A DNA stretch of 64,000 bases from contig CALMZV010000027.1 in the NCBI GenBank assembly GCA_937870755.1, positions 310,001 to 374,000 on the forward strand, read 5' to 3'. The translations under genes and the position numbers were made by a program. Source of the DNA: an uncultured Methylocystaceae bacterium. GTDB taxonomy: Bacteria; Pseudomonadota; Alphaproteobacteria; Rhizobiales; Beijerinckiaceae. Shown here one piece after another: positions 17,759 to 26,439 of the stretch; the stretch's first letter is position 1; the number at the start of each line of letters is the position of its first letter. The notes beneath the pieces were generated by a model. The model ran no database searches. It was given only the letters and a program-made list of their open reading frames with translations, and was not told where the DNA came from.

Positions 17759-19172
17759 TGCTTGCTCCCGTTTCGAGAATATGGCCGCCCGTCACGCGCG
17801 GGGCGCGGCCTTGCGCGAAGCGCACTTCCGGCGCCGTGACTTCCTGTTTGCCGAAGAGGAACCGGTCGACGTCGTTGGCCGAGACGGTGGCGTCCAGCGG
17901 CGAATGCAGCCTCTCGCCCGGCCGCACCGGCCGCACCAGGCGCGGCGTGACGAGCACCGCCAGCTCCGTCTCGCGACGTTCGAACGCGGTCGACCGGAAC
18001 AGCGCGCCCAGGATCGGCACATCGTTGATCCACGGAAGCGCATTCAGATTTTCCGACGAGACGCTCTGCAAGAGGCCCGCGAGCGCGAAGCTCTGACCAT
18101 CCTTCAGCTCGACGTTCGTGCTCAGGCGCCGCACGACGAGGCTCGGGATGGTGATGCCCGCGACCGTCACGGAATTGGTCGTGTCGATCTGGCTCACTTC
18201 CGGCTCGATCTTGAGATTGATGACGCCGTTGGCGAGCACGGTCGGCATGAAATTGAGGCCGACGCCGAACTTCTTGAACTCGACCGACATCGTGCCGTTG
18301 GGCATCGCGACCGGGAACGGGAACTCGCCGCCGGCCAGGAAGCTCGCCGATTGTCCCGACAGCGCGGTGAGGTTCGGTTCGGCGAGCCGGCGCGCCAGCC
18401 CCTTGCCTTCGAGCGCCTGCACCAGCACGTCGACAGACGTGCCGCCCGACAGCAGCTGGCCCAGAATGGCGCCGAACGGCGTCGCCCCCGACAGAAGCCC
18501 GGCCGTGCCGGAAAAGCCGTTAAGGCGCCTGGACGCGACGTCCCACCGCACGCCCAGCTCCTTCGTGGCCTGCCGAGAGGCTTCGATGAATCGCACCTCC
18601 AGCATCACCTGCTGCGGCTCGCTGATCGTCATCTGATTGAGGACTTCGTTGTCGAATTGTTTGGCGATGGTGACCGCGCGGTCGAGCGCGATGGCGTTCG
18701 GCACGGTTCCGCTCAGCAGCACACGGCCGTTGACGGACGACACGTTGACCGAATTGACGCCGATACGCCGGCGCAGTTCGTCGCGCAGCCGGTTTGTCGA
18801 ATGACCGATCTCCAGATCGATCGTGCCGATGAGCTTGCGCTCCGCATCGTAGGCGGAGACGGTTGTCGAGCCGACCTTCTTGCCGTGCACGTAGAATGTA
18901 TGATTGGTCAGCGGCATCGCATCGGCGATCTCCGGGTCCCCTACCACCAGATCGACATAGGGCAGATCGGTCTGCAACGTGGTCGTTGCGCCTTTCGACA
19001 CGTTCTGCGTGACGGCCTTGCCGGCGAGCGCCACCCGCCGGACCGACTGCGCGCTGTCGGCCGCGACGGTCGCGGCCAGAACGAAGGACAAGGCGATCGG
19101 CGCGATCGACAGCCGGCCGACGAAATGGCGAAACCGCATCAGACCGCTTGCGCCTGTACGAACGATACTCAA
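17742..19172 (-). CDS. cpaC: Tad pilus secretin CpaC (RcpA)
   Basis: 476 residues. An N-terminal signal (VGRLSIAPIALSFVLAATVAADSA) is followed by a pilus-secretin N-domain (ATTTLQTDLPYVDLVVGDPEIADAM), a BON-like domain and the secretin core (VEFKKFGVGLNFMPTVL, INLKIEPEVSQID, PWINDVPILGALFRS). It forms the outer-membrane channel. The TTG at 19172 is preferred because AGGAG lies 7 nt upstream; an ATG at 19139 is an alternative that keeps the signal peptide. Confidence 0.93.
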   Translation of the reverse strand: MSIVRTGASGLMRFRHFVGRLSIAPIALSFVLAATVAADSAQSVRRVALAGKAVTQNVSKGATTTLQTDLPYVDLVVGDPEIADAMPLTNHTFYVHGKKVGSTTVSAYDAERKLIGTIDLEIGHSTNRLRDELRRRIGVNSVNVSSVNGRVLLSGTVPNAIALDRAVTIAKQFDNEVLNQMTISEPQQVMLEVRFIEASRQATKELGVRWDVASRRLNGFSGTAGLLSGATPFGAILGQLLSGGTSVDVLVQALEGKGLARRLAEPNLTALSGQSASFLAGGEFPFPVAMPNGTMSVEFKKFGVGLNFMPTVLANGVINLKIEPEVSQIDTTNSVTVAGITIPSLVVRRLSTNVELKDGQSFALAGLLQSVSSENLNALPWINDVPILGALFRSTAFERRETELAVLVTPRLVRPVRPGERLHSPLDATVSANDVDRFLFGKQEVTAPEVRFAQGRAPRVTGGHILETGASNAARY

Positions 19173-19183
19173 GACCGCTCTCC

Positions 19184-20128
19184 TCAAGGATTTGCCGACG
19201 GACTGTGTCCGTGTGCGGGAACGTTGTAGTCCTGGCGCGCGAGGTTGCGGATGACCCCGACGGTGACGCGCGGCGCGACGACCGCTTCGTTCGCGATGCG
19301 TCGCGTTTGAAGAAGATCGCTCGCCGATACGCGGCGATGCGGCTGCGACTGCGCAGCGCCGATCGGCCTGAGCACCAGCGTCAGCGAGCCGATATTCTGG
19401 GCGACGACGAGGCGCTGCGCCTGGTCGGTTTCCACTTCCAGCGTAACCGAGCGTGCGACCGCCGGCTTGCCGGCGCGGTCGTCGACCGTCTGGTCGACGC
19501 CGAGCACTTTGAGATTTTGCAGAACGACATCGGCTTCCGCATCGCCCTGCGGCAGTTTGCGGGACAGCAGAACGTCCACGCGGTCGCCGGGCTGCAGAAA
19601 GCCGGCGACGCCGATGACGTCGTCGACGCGCACCGTGATCGCCTTGTGGTCTGCGTCGATCACCGCCGCGAGATTGGCCCGCTGACCGGGCCCGGTGATC
19701 TTGCTCGACAGAACGGGTTCGTTGCTCTGCATGGCCGACAGCGCGACACGTTTGGTCTTGCCGTCGAGCATCTGGTCGATCGAGGAGAACGATCCCTGCA
19801 GTTGATTGTCTTTCGGCCAGGGAATCTCGCGCAGCTGCGCGCGGGTGAGAACCGTGCCGAACGCCAGCGGCTCGGCGGCCACCACGATGGCGCCGAACGA
19901 GGCCGTCGCCTGCGCCGGCGCGCGCACCTGCACTGCTTCCATCCGCTGGGCGACTTGACGTTCGACCCAGGTGCGCGCGGCATAGACAGAGCTCAGTCCA
20001 AGCACCACCGCGGCCGGGGCCATCACACTCAGCTTGAGACGCACGCGCGTTTGCCTTTTTCGGATTGCAACTGGCGTTATGGAAACATGAACGCCTGCGC
20101 GCACAAAGCGGGAAGCAAATTTAAACAT
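19184..20128 (-). CDS. cpaB: Flp pilus assembly protein CpaB (RcpC)
   Basis: Up to 314 residues: a membrane helix (SVMAPAAVVLGLSSVYAA), then SAF and RcpC domains (VVAAEPLAFGTVLTRAQLREIPWP, VDDVIGVAGFLQPGDRVDVLLSR, LVVAQNIGSLTLVLRP). CpaB is the periplasmic partner of the secretin. The first ATG (20128) gives an unusual 30-residue basic leader with a poorly spaced AAAGG; a GTG at 20044 just before LKLSVMAP would give a conventional N-terminus. It is the first gene of the minus-strand cpa arm. Confidence 0.9.
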   Translation of the reverse strand: MFKFASRFVRAGVHVSITPVAIRKRQTRVRLKLSVMAPAAVVLGLSSVYAARTWVERQVAQRMEAVQVRAPAQATASFGAIVVAAEPLAFGTVLTRAQLREIPWPKDNQLQGSFSSIDQMLDGKTKRVALSAMQSNEPVLSSKITGPGQRANLAAVIDADHKAITVRVDDVIGVAGFLQPGDRVDVLLSRKLPQGDAEADVVLQNLKVLGVDQTVDDRAGKPAVARSVTLEVETDQAQRLVVAQNIGSLTLVLRPIGAAQSQPHRRVSASDLLQTRRIANEAVVAPRVTVGVIRNLARQDYNVPAHGHSPSANP

Positions 20129-20286
20129 TCGCCTTTGCTATGAAGTCGCGTCTAATTTTACGGATCGACTTCCGGCGCGACGCGCAGCCCGTAAATGCTT
20201 ACAATTTGCGCCAATTCCCGGAGAGAAGCGCAAGAACTTCGTGCGCTCCGTTCAGCGTTGCATTCATCACGCGGCACGAGGCGTCC

Positions 20287-20958
20287 ATGCTGTCGACCTA
20301 TCGCGTAGTCGGCGCTCCATCGCGGGCGGTGGTTCAGAAACTCACGTATGGATTGTTTCTTGGGCCTGTGGCGCTGGGATTGGCGCTGCTCGTCGTGGCG
20401 CCGCGCCCGGCGCCCGCGCCAGCCTTCGCCGCCGCCCCGCAAGCGGTTCGTCAGGCGCCGCGCGTCGCCGTCGCAACGCTCGTCATGCCCGTCTTGCCGG
20501 CGCTTTCGGCAGGCATGGTTAAGAATGTCGCGCGCGCCCCGTCGCCGCCGCCCCCGCCCGCAGCGTACGATCCGGACCCTGCGTTATCGGTCGTCGCCGC
20601 GCCGCCGCAGGCGCCACGCACGGTTAACGCCTTGTCCGCGGATGTGGAGGTGACGGACGATGGGCGCCTGATCGTTCGCGGCGAAGTCGTTTCGCTCGCC
20701 GGCGTCGGTTTGCCGGAACCGGGGCGTCTGTGCCGCAGGCTGGACGGCGTCGAGGTCACGTGCATCGAACGCATTGTCGCGCGGCTCGCCATCGTCGCGC
20801 GCGGGCGCAAGGTCGCCTGCGACATTCGCACGTCGAGCGCCGGCGAGCGTGTCGGCCGCTGCCGCGCCGACAAGATCGATCTTGCCGAAGACCTCGTGCA
20901 GTCGCGTCTGGTCGAACGCAGGGAGGCCGCGGCGCCGGTCGCCAAACGCATTTTGTAA
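20287..20958 (+). CDS. Membrane-anchored protein with degenerate thermonuclease-like domain
   Basis: 223 residues from the ATG at 20287, which has GAGG 5 nt upstream; the longer frame has no support. An N-terminal hydrophobic segment (LFLGPVALGLALLVVAP) is followed by a Pro/Ala-rich linker and a domain from about 150 (GRLIVRGEVVSLAGVGLPEPG, CRRLDGVEVTC, GRKVACDIRTSSAGERVGRC, EDLVQSRLVERR). This resembles the SNase-like OB fold but no convincing catalytic Arg/Asp/Glu set is visible, so it may be non-catalytic. The 158-bp gap before it, shared with cpaB, holds no other gene. Confidence 0.6.
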   Translation: MLSTYRVVGAPSRAVVQKLTYGLFLGPVALGLALLVVAPRPAPAPAFAAAPQAVRQAPRVAVATLVMPVLPALSAGMVKNVARAPSPPPPPAAYDPDPALSVVAAPPQAPRTVNALSADVEVTDDGRLIVRGEVVSLAGVGLPEPGRLCRRLDGVEVTCIERIVARLAIVARGRKVACDIRTSSAGERVGRCRADKIDLAEDLVQSRLVERREAAAPVAKRIL

Positions 20959-20974
20959 CGACCCGCGCCACGCG

Positions 20975-21766
20975 CTACCGGCGGGGATAGAACATGGCGA
21001 ACGGGCCATTGCGCGCGAACGGCGCGAACGCGCCCTCCGCCTGCGCCAGCCGGTCGGCGACCGCCCACAGGGCGGCAGCGTTGACGCCGATGCCGAGGTG
21101 GCTGGCGAACAGAATTTCGATGTTCTCCGCGCACGGACCTTCCGGGGCGAGCGAATTGCGCCAGTGCACCACGCCGTCCGAACGCGAGAAGATGGAGGTG
21201 GCGGGAACCGGCATCGGGCGGCCGACCGCGCGCAAATCCTCCGGCAGCGCATCGGAAATCTCCTCGCCCGTCACCTGTTCGTACAGGCGGCGCGCATTGG
21301 TGGCCGAAACATCGCCGACGATCGGACTGCCCAGCGTGATGATGCTGCGCACGGCCTGCGGCATGGCGAGCGCCAGGTCGCGCGCGAAGACGCCGCCCAT
21401 GCTCCACCCGACCAGCGATACTTTCTGGCCGGTCAATTCGTGAAAACGTGTGAACCGGCGGCGCAACCTGTCCCGCGCGCCATAGAAGCCGTGGATGTTG
21501 CGACCGAGCTCCCAGCCGACGGCGTCGTAACCGAGAGCGCGCAGATAACGGCGCAGCAGCAGGGTCGATCTGTCGCTCGCCAGGAACCCCGGCAGCACGA
21601 GAACCGGATGGCGATCGCCGCGCGGCGCGGTCATGAGCAGCGGACCGAGCGCGATCGAGGCGCCCAGCTCGTGCCACGCGCGTCCTTCCGCAAGCATGAG
21701 CCAGATGGAAGGCGGGCGCTCGCGCGGCGCGCCGGCTTCGGACTTCGTCGTATGCGCCGACGCCAT
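20975..21766 (-). CDS. Alpha/beta hydrolase, lipase-like (paralogue of 28044-28817)
   Basis: 263 residues; the ATG at 21766 follows AGGGGGCG, and the upstream in-frame extension overlaps the P450 start and is rejected. HPVLVLPGFLASDRSTLLLR gives the oxyanion strand, GWSMGG the nucleophile elbow, and ASHLGIG a probable His region. It shares order and motifs (GRAxxE, GW..GRN.., SLVGWSxGG, TLGSPxxGD..ATNAxRLYE) with a second hydrolase next to the PHA genes. A lipid or polyester substrate is plausible but unproven. Confidence 0.8.
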   Translation of the reverse strand: MASAHTTKSEAGAPRERPPSIWLMLAEGRAWHELGASIALGPLLMTAPRGDRHPVLVLPGFLASDRSTLLLRRYLRALGYDAVGWELGRNIHGFYGARDRLRRRFTRFHELTGQKVSLVGWSMGGVFARDLALAMPQAVRSIITLGSPIVGDVSATNARRLYEQVTGEEISDALPEDLRAVGRPMPVPATSIFSRSDGVVHWRNSLAPEGPCAENIEILFASHLGIGVNAAALWAVADRLAQAEGAFAPFARNGPFAMFYPRR

Positions 21767-21950
21767 GAGCGCGCCCCCTGAATGAGTTCGCACATGCAAC
21801 ATCGCACGCGGCGCCATCGCAGATGCGCGCGCGAGGCTAACCCCCGTGCGAACGCGCGGCAACCCGCGCCGCCCGTTCCGCCCGACCGGCCGCGATGGTA
21901 TCGTGAAAGAAAAGCCGCAACCGACGGCTCGTCGATCGAGGGAAATGATC

Positions 21951-24900
21951 ATGACGCAAACAGATGCGGCGCCGCGTATTCCGCAGCCGCCGCGCAAGCC
22001 GCTGGTCGGCCATGCGCTGTCGCTCGACACACACGCGCCCGTGCAGAGCCTCCTCGCCTACGCTCGGCAGCTTGGACCGATCTTCCAGCTCGACATCATG
22101 GGCGCGCCGCTGATTTTCGTCTGGGGCGCGGACCTCGTGAAGGAACTGTGCGACGAAAAGCGGTTCGACAAGGCCGTGCGGGGACCGCTCTACCGCGTGC
22201 GCGCCATCGGCGGCGACGGACTGTTCACCGCCAAGACGCAGGAACCGAACTGGGCGAAAGCGCACAACATCCTGCTGGCGCCGTTCGGCGGGCGCGCGAT
22301 GCAGTCCTATCATCCCGCCATGGTCGATATCGCCGACCAGCTCTGCAAGAAGTGGGAGCGCCTGAACCCCGACGACGAGATCGACGTCGTGCATGACATG
22401 ACGGCGTTGACTCTCGACACCATCGGCGTCTGCGGCTTCGACTATCGGTTCAATTCGTTTTACCGGCGAGACTATCACCCGTTCGTCGAGGCGCTGGTGC
22501 GTTCGCTCGAAACAATCATGATGCAGCGCGGCCTGCCGCTCGAACATCTGATGATGCGCGGTCGCCTCAACACCATGGAGGAGGACGTCGCGTTCATGAA
22601 CGCGATGGTCGACGATCTCGTGCGCGAGCGGCGCGAGAAAATGGCGGCGGGGGCGCAGAAGGATCTGCTGAACGCGATGCTCTCCGGCGTCGACAAGGCG
22701 ACTGGAGAGCAGCTCGACGACGTCAACATCCGCTATCAGATCAATACGTTCCTCATCGCCGGCCACGAGACGACGAGCGGCCTGCTCTCGTTCGCGCTGT
22801 ATGCGCTGTTGAAGAACCCGGATGTTCTCGCGAAGGCCTATGCGGAGGTCGACCGCGTGCTCGGACCCGATCCGTCGGTCGCGCCGACCTACGCGCAGGT
22901 TTCGCCACTGACCTATATTTCGCAAGTCCTGAAGGAAAGCCTGCGGCTGTGGCCGCCAGCGCCGGCCTTCGGTCTCTACCCGTACAACGAGGAGACGATC
23001 GGCGGCTATCGGCTGCGCAAGGGAATAGGCATCAACGTGCTGGTCGGCGCGCTGCATCGCGACCCGGGCGTCTGGGGTCCGCGCGCCGATGTGTTCGACC
23101 CCGAGAACTTCACGCGCGAGGCCGAGGCCGCGCGCCCCTCCCATGCGTTCAAACCGTTCGGCAACGGCCAGCGCGCGTGCATCGGCCGCGCCTTCGCCAT
23201 GCATGAGGCCGCGCTCGCGCTCGGCATGATCCTCCAGCGCTACACGCTGGTCGACCACCTGCGCTACCAACTGAAACTGAAAGAAACGCTGACCATCAAG
23301 CCCGACGGGTTCAGGATCAGGGTGCGCCCGCGTCAGCCGCACGAACGCGGCGCGGCGGCGCCGGTCAGCGTCTCGACCGCGCCGGCCGCGCCAACCGCCG
23401 CGCCGCTCGCACGACCGCAACACGACACGCCGCTGACCGTGCTCTACGGCTCCAATCTCGGGACGGCCGAGGACATCGCCCACCGCATCGCGGAAACGGC
23501 GGAAATCAACGGTTTCGCCACAACCCTCGGCGCGCTCGACGATTTTGCGGGCGCGCCGCCCAAAGACGGCGGCCTTGTCCTGGTCTGCGCGTCATACAAC
23601 GGCGCGCCGCCCGACAATGCGGCGAAATTCGTCGACTGGTTGCAGAACCGCGCCGGCGCCGATGCGTTCAAGGGCCTGCGCTATGTCGTGTTCGGCTGCG
23701 GCAACCGCGAATGGGTGGCGACCTATCAATCCGTGCCGCGTCTGATCGACGAGCGCATAGCCGCGCTCGGCGGCGAACGACTCGCCCCGCGCGGCGAGGG
23801 CGATGCGCGCGAGGATCTCGACGGACAGTTCGAAAGCTGGTTCGCCGCGCTGCGACCGGTCGCCGCCAGGGCGTTTGGACTGGAGACGGGGCTCGATCGT
23901 GAAACGCGATCGCAGCCGCTTTACACTGTGGAGCCGGTGACGAGCCACGCCGCCAGCGCCGCCATCGGCTCGGTCGGCGCGCGCGCCGTGCGCATTCTGG
24001 AAAATCGCGAACTGATCGCGCGCGACTGCGGGCGCTCCACACGCCATATCGAGATCGCGCTCGACCAAGCGACGGACTACCGCGCGGGCGACCATTTGGC
24101 GATCGTTCCGCGCAACGATGCGCGGCTCGTCGCCGATGTGGCGGCGCGCTTCGGCCTCGCGCCGGAAACGCAGGTTCGCCTGCATGGCGCCGAAGGGCGG
24201 CGCGCGCTGCTGCCGGTGGACGAGACCCTCTCGGTCGGCCGGCTGTTGACCGATTATGTCGAATTGCAGCAGCCCGCCACGCGCAAACAGATCCAGATGA
24301 TGGCGGAGCACACGCGCTGCCCCATGACGCGCGCGAAACTGGAAGCGCTCGCGCGCGACGACGAGGACGCGCTCTACCGCGCCGAAGTGCTCGCCAAACG
24401 CAAATCCGTCTACGATTTGCTGGAGGAACACGCCGCCTGCGAACTGCCGTTCGCGGCGTTTCTCGAAATGCTGCCGCTGTTGCAGCCGCGCTATTACTCC
24501 ATCTCGTCGTCGCCGGCGCACGATCCGCGCCGGTGCAGCGTGACAGTCGCCGTAGTGGAAGGGCCGGCGCGTTCGGGGCGCGGAACCTATCGCGGCGTCT
24601 GCTCCCATTATCTCGCCGGCCGCGCCGCCGGCGAAACGGTCTTCGCCACGGTGCGCGAGACCAGAGCGGGCTTCCGCCTGCCGGACGATCCGGCGACGCC
24701 GCTCGTCATGATCGGCCCCGGCACCGGCCTGGCGCCGTTTCGCGGTTTCCTGCAGGAGCGCGCGCATCGCAGGAGCGGCGGCGCCGCGCTCGGCCCGGCC
24801 ATGCTGTTCTTCGGCTGCCGGCGCGCCGATGAGGATTTTCTCTACGCGGACGAACTGCGCAGATACGCCGCCGACGGCATTGTCGATCTGCACGTCGCCC

Positions 24901-25157
24901 TGTCGCGCGCGCCCGATGCTCCGCGCGTCTACGTGCAGGATCTGATCCGGCGCGAGAGGGACGAGGTGTGGCGCCTGATCGAAGCCGGCGCGACGATCTA
25001 TGTGTGCGGCGACGGCGGACGCATGGAGCCGGACGTCAAGCGCGCGCTCGTCGATCTCTATTGCGAACGCGCCGGCGCCACGGCCGCGCAGGGAGAGAGC
25101 TGGATCGCCGACATGGGCGCGCGCAACCGCTACGTGTTGGACGTCTGGGCGGGCTGA
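21951..25157 (+). CDS. Self-sufficient cytochrome P450-reductase fusion (CYP102/P450 BM3 type)
   Basis: 1068 residues, close to the 1049 of P450 BM3. The haem domain has AGHETTS (270-276) in the I-helix, ESLRLWPPAPAF, and FGNGQRACIG with Cys410 as haem ligand. A Pro/Ala linker leads at about 495 to an FMN flavodoxin domain (LTVLYGSNLGTAEDIA) and then the FAD/NADPH reductase (RYYSISSSPAHDPRRCSVTV, GPGTGLAPFRGFLQER) ending in DVWAG, exactly as BM3 does. It should hydroxylate fatty acids near the methyl end. The ATG at 21951 has AGGGA correctly spaced. It lies divergent from a hydrolase and convergent with phasin. Confidence 0.95.
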   Translation: MTQTDAAPRIPQPPRKPLVGHALSLDTHAPVQSLLAYARQLGPIFQLDIMGAPLIFVWGADLVKELCDEKRFDKAVRGPLYRVRAIGGDGLFTAKTQEPNWAKAHNILLAPFGGRAMQSYHPAMVDIADQLCKKWERLNPDDEIDVVHDMTALTLDTIGVCGFDYRFNSFYRRDYHPFVEALVRSLETIMMQRGLPLEHLMMRGRLNTMEEDVAFMNAMVDDLVRERREKMAAGAQKDLLNAMLSGVDKATGEQLDDVNIRYQINTFLIAGHETTSGLLSFALYALLKNPDVLAKAYAEVDRVLGPDPSVAPTYAQVSPLTYISQVLKESLRLWPPAPAFGLYPYNEETIGGYRLRKGIGINVLVGALHRDPGVWGPRADVFDPENFTREAEAARPSHAFKPFGNGQRACIGRAFAMHEAALALGMILQRYTLVDHLRYQLKLKETLTIKPDGFRIRVRPRQPHERGAAAPVSVSTAPAAPTAAPLARPQHDTPLTVLYGSNLGTAEDIAHRIAETAEINGFATTLGALDDFAGAPPKDGGLVLVCASYNGAPPDNAAKFVDWLQNRAGADAFKGLRYVVFGCGNREWVATYQSVPRLIDERIAALGGERLAPRGEGDAREDLDGQFESWFAALRPVAARAFGLETGLDRETRSQPLYTVEPVTSHAASAAIGSVGARAVRILENRELIARDCGRSTRHIEIALDQATDYRAGDHLAIVPRNDARLVADVAARFGLAPETQVRLHGAEGRRALLPVDETLSVGRLLTDYVELQQPATRKQIQMMAEHTRCPMTRAKLEALARDDEDALYRAEVLAKRKSVYDLLEEHAACELPFAAFLEMLPLLQPRYYSISSSPAHDPRRCSVTVAVVEGPARSGRGTYRGVCSHYLAGRAAGETVFATVRETRAGFRLPDDPATPLVMIGPGTGLAPFRGFLQERAHRRSGGAALGPAMLFFGCRRADEDFLYADELRRYAADGIVDLHVALSRAPDAPRVYVQDLIRRERDEVWRLIEAGATIYVCGDGGRMEPDVKRALVDLYCERAGATAAQGESWIADMGARNRYVLDVWAG

Positions 25158-25164
25158 CGAACAA

Positions 25165-25192
25165 AAGCCCGCAGGCGGCGGCCTGCGGGCTT
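25165..25192. terminator. Stem-loop terminator between P450 and phasin genes
   Basis: A perfect 12-bp stem (AAGCCCGCAGGC / GCCTGCGGGCTT) with a 4-nt loop lies 7 bp after the P450 stop and 22 bp after the convergent phasin stop. A run of A precedes it, giving UUUUGU for the minus strand. It probably ends both transcripts. Confidence 0.8.
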
Positions 25193-25214
25193 CGATGAAC
25201 GCGAAACGGAACGC

Positions 25215-25691
25215 TTACGCGGCCTTGTCGACCTTGGAGGTCAGCCTGGCGAAATTGTCCTGCGCGGTCTTCACCGCATCTTCGGCGGCCTTGGTGAGGA
25301 AATCGGCGATCGTCTTCACGCGGGCGACCGTCACGTCCGAACGGGCGCGGAGATAGTCGATCTGAATCTGGGCGGCTTCGCCGAGCGACTTGGCGGCGAC
25401 CACGTTCTCGAACGCAGCGATCGCGGCCTTGGCGTCGTCGTAGACGGCGGCCTGAATGTCGCGGGTCATCCTGGCGACATTGGCGACGGTGTCGGTGGCG
25501 GCCCTTTCGATCGCGGCGGTCGCCTGTTCGGCGCCGGCGTTGATCGATTCGGCGCGCTCAAGCACCGTCTCGGCGGCGCGCTTGGCCAGATCGCGCGCGG
25601 CTTCCGGAACTTCCATCTTGGGCTGAGCGGACTTGAACGCGTCCATCACCGGTTGCGCGGCGCCGGACTTCTTGGAAACCGTCTTGGTCAT
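25215..25691 (-). CDS. phaP: Phasin (PHA granule-associated protein)
   Basis: 158 residues, almost entirely amphipathic helix, with repeated Ala/Asp/Glu patterns (RDLAKRAAETVLERAESINA, AAIAAFENVVAAKSLGEAAQ, YLRARSDVTVARVKTIADFL) typical of the Phasin_2 family. It coats polyhydroxyalkanoate granules. The ATG at 25691 is preferred over one four codons upstream because GGAGAG fits it. It has its own promoter with a TGCA palindrome and is followed by a strong stem-loop. PHA synthase genes lie about 750 bp upstream. Confidence 0.9.
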   Translation of the reverse strand: MTKTVSKKSGAAQPVMDAFKSAQPKMEVPEAARDLAKRAAETVLERAESINAGAEQATAAIERAATDTVANVARMTRDIQAAVYDDAKAAIAAFENVVAAKSLGEAAQIQIDYLRARSDVTVARVKTIADFLTKAAEDAVKTAQDNFARLTSKVDKAA

Positions 25692-25753
25692 TTCACTCTC
25701 CATCCTCGTCGAGCTATGGCTGTGTCCTGTCCCGAACAGCCCAGAACAAATGC

Positions 25754-25785
25754 AATATAACGCAGCCCATGTTGCATTGCAACAT
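25754..25785 (-). promoter_or_regulatory. Phasin promoter with overlapping TGCA palindrome (probable PhaR site)
   Basis: On the minus strand TTGCAA (25782-25777) and TATATT (25759-25754) are separated by exactly 17 bp, a good sigma-70 promoter. The -35 box sits inside a perfect 17-bp palindrome ATGTTGCATTGCAACAT (25769-25785), and further TGCAA half-sites occur at 25751 and 25794. Alphaproteobacterial PhaR repressors bind TGCA-rich sites before phasin genes, so granule-responsive repression is likely. Confidence 0.65.
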
Positions 25786-25848
25786 TAAAATAATGCAACG
25801 CACAAGCTTGCGCCCGCGCACCGGATGATCATGAAAAGCAGAGGCTAG

Positions 25849-26439
25849 TCAGGCGGAAGGGACGGCCCCGAGCCCATAGGCTTGCACCCGGGCGAGCGCC
25901 TCGGCCACGTCGTGGGCCAGCACCACGATGTCGTGCCTGCGGCCTTCGCGGTCCTTCACATGTTCGCGCAGGAGCGCCTCCGCGCGAAACCCCAGACCCT
26001 CGAACACGCCGATCGCGCCGACCTGATCGACCGTCATCTGCGCGACGATTTTCTCCAGCCCCGCCTCCAGCGCGAGCGCGAACATCTCCTGGCTCAACGC
26101 GCGGCCGACGCCTTCGCCGCGCACCTCGCGCCCGACGAGCACGCGCACTTCCCCCACATGCGGCGACCACGACAGCGGATCGCGCGCCAGCGCGCCGCAG
26201 CCGACCACATCCGCTCCGCGCGCCACCACCAGACTCGTCATGCCGCCGCGCTCGATTTCCTTGATCCACGCCGACAGCACTTTCGGCGCACTGATGTCGC
26301 GCGGCAGAAACAACAGATCGTGCGCGTTCTGGCGTTGCGCGAAAGCGAGCACGGCCGCCTCGTCGGCGGCCGTCATCGGTCGGATTTCGACTTCGCCCTC
26401 GCTATGGGTCACGCGCAGCGGATACGGTCTCCTGGTCAT
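25849..26439 (-). CDS. GNAT-family N-acetyltransferase
   Basis: 196 residues. EVEIRPMTAADEAAVLAFAQ opens the GNAT fold, and REVRGEGVGRAL is the acetyl-CoA binding loop (Q/RxxGxG/A). The final third (VGAIGVFEGLGFRAEALL) is also typical. The ATG at 26439 overlaps the phaC stop (ATGA), so it is translationally coupled to the PHA synthase. Substrate unknown. Confidence 0.85.
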   Translation of the reverse strand: MTRRPYPLRVTHSEGEVEIRPMTAADEAAVLAFAQRQNAHDLLFLPRDISAPKVLSAWIKEIERGGMTSLVVARGADVVGCGALARDPLSWSPHVGEVRVLVGREVRGEGVGRALSQEMFALALEAGLEKIVAQMTVDQVGAIGVFEGLGFRAEALLREHVKDREGRRHDIVVLAHDVAEALARVQAYGLGAVPSA

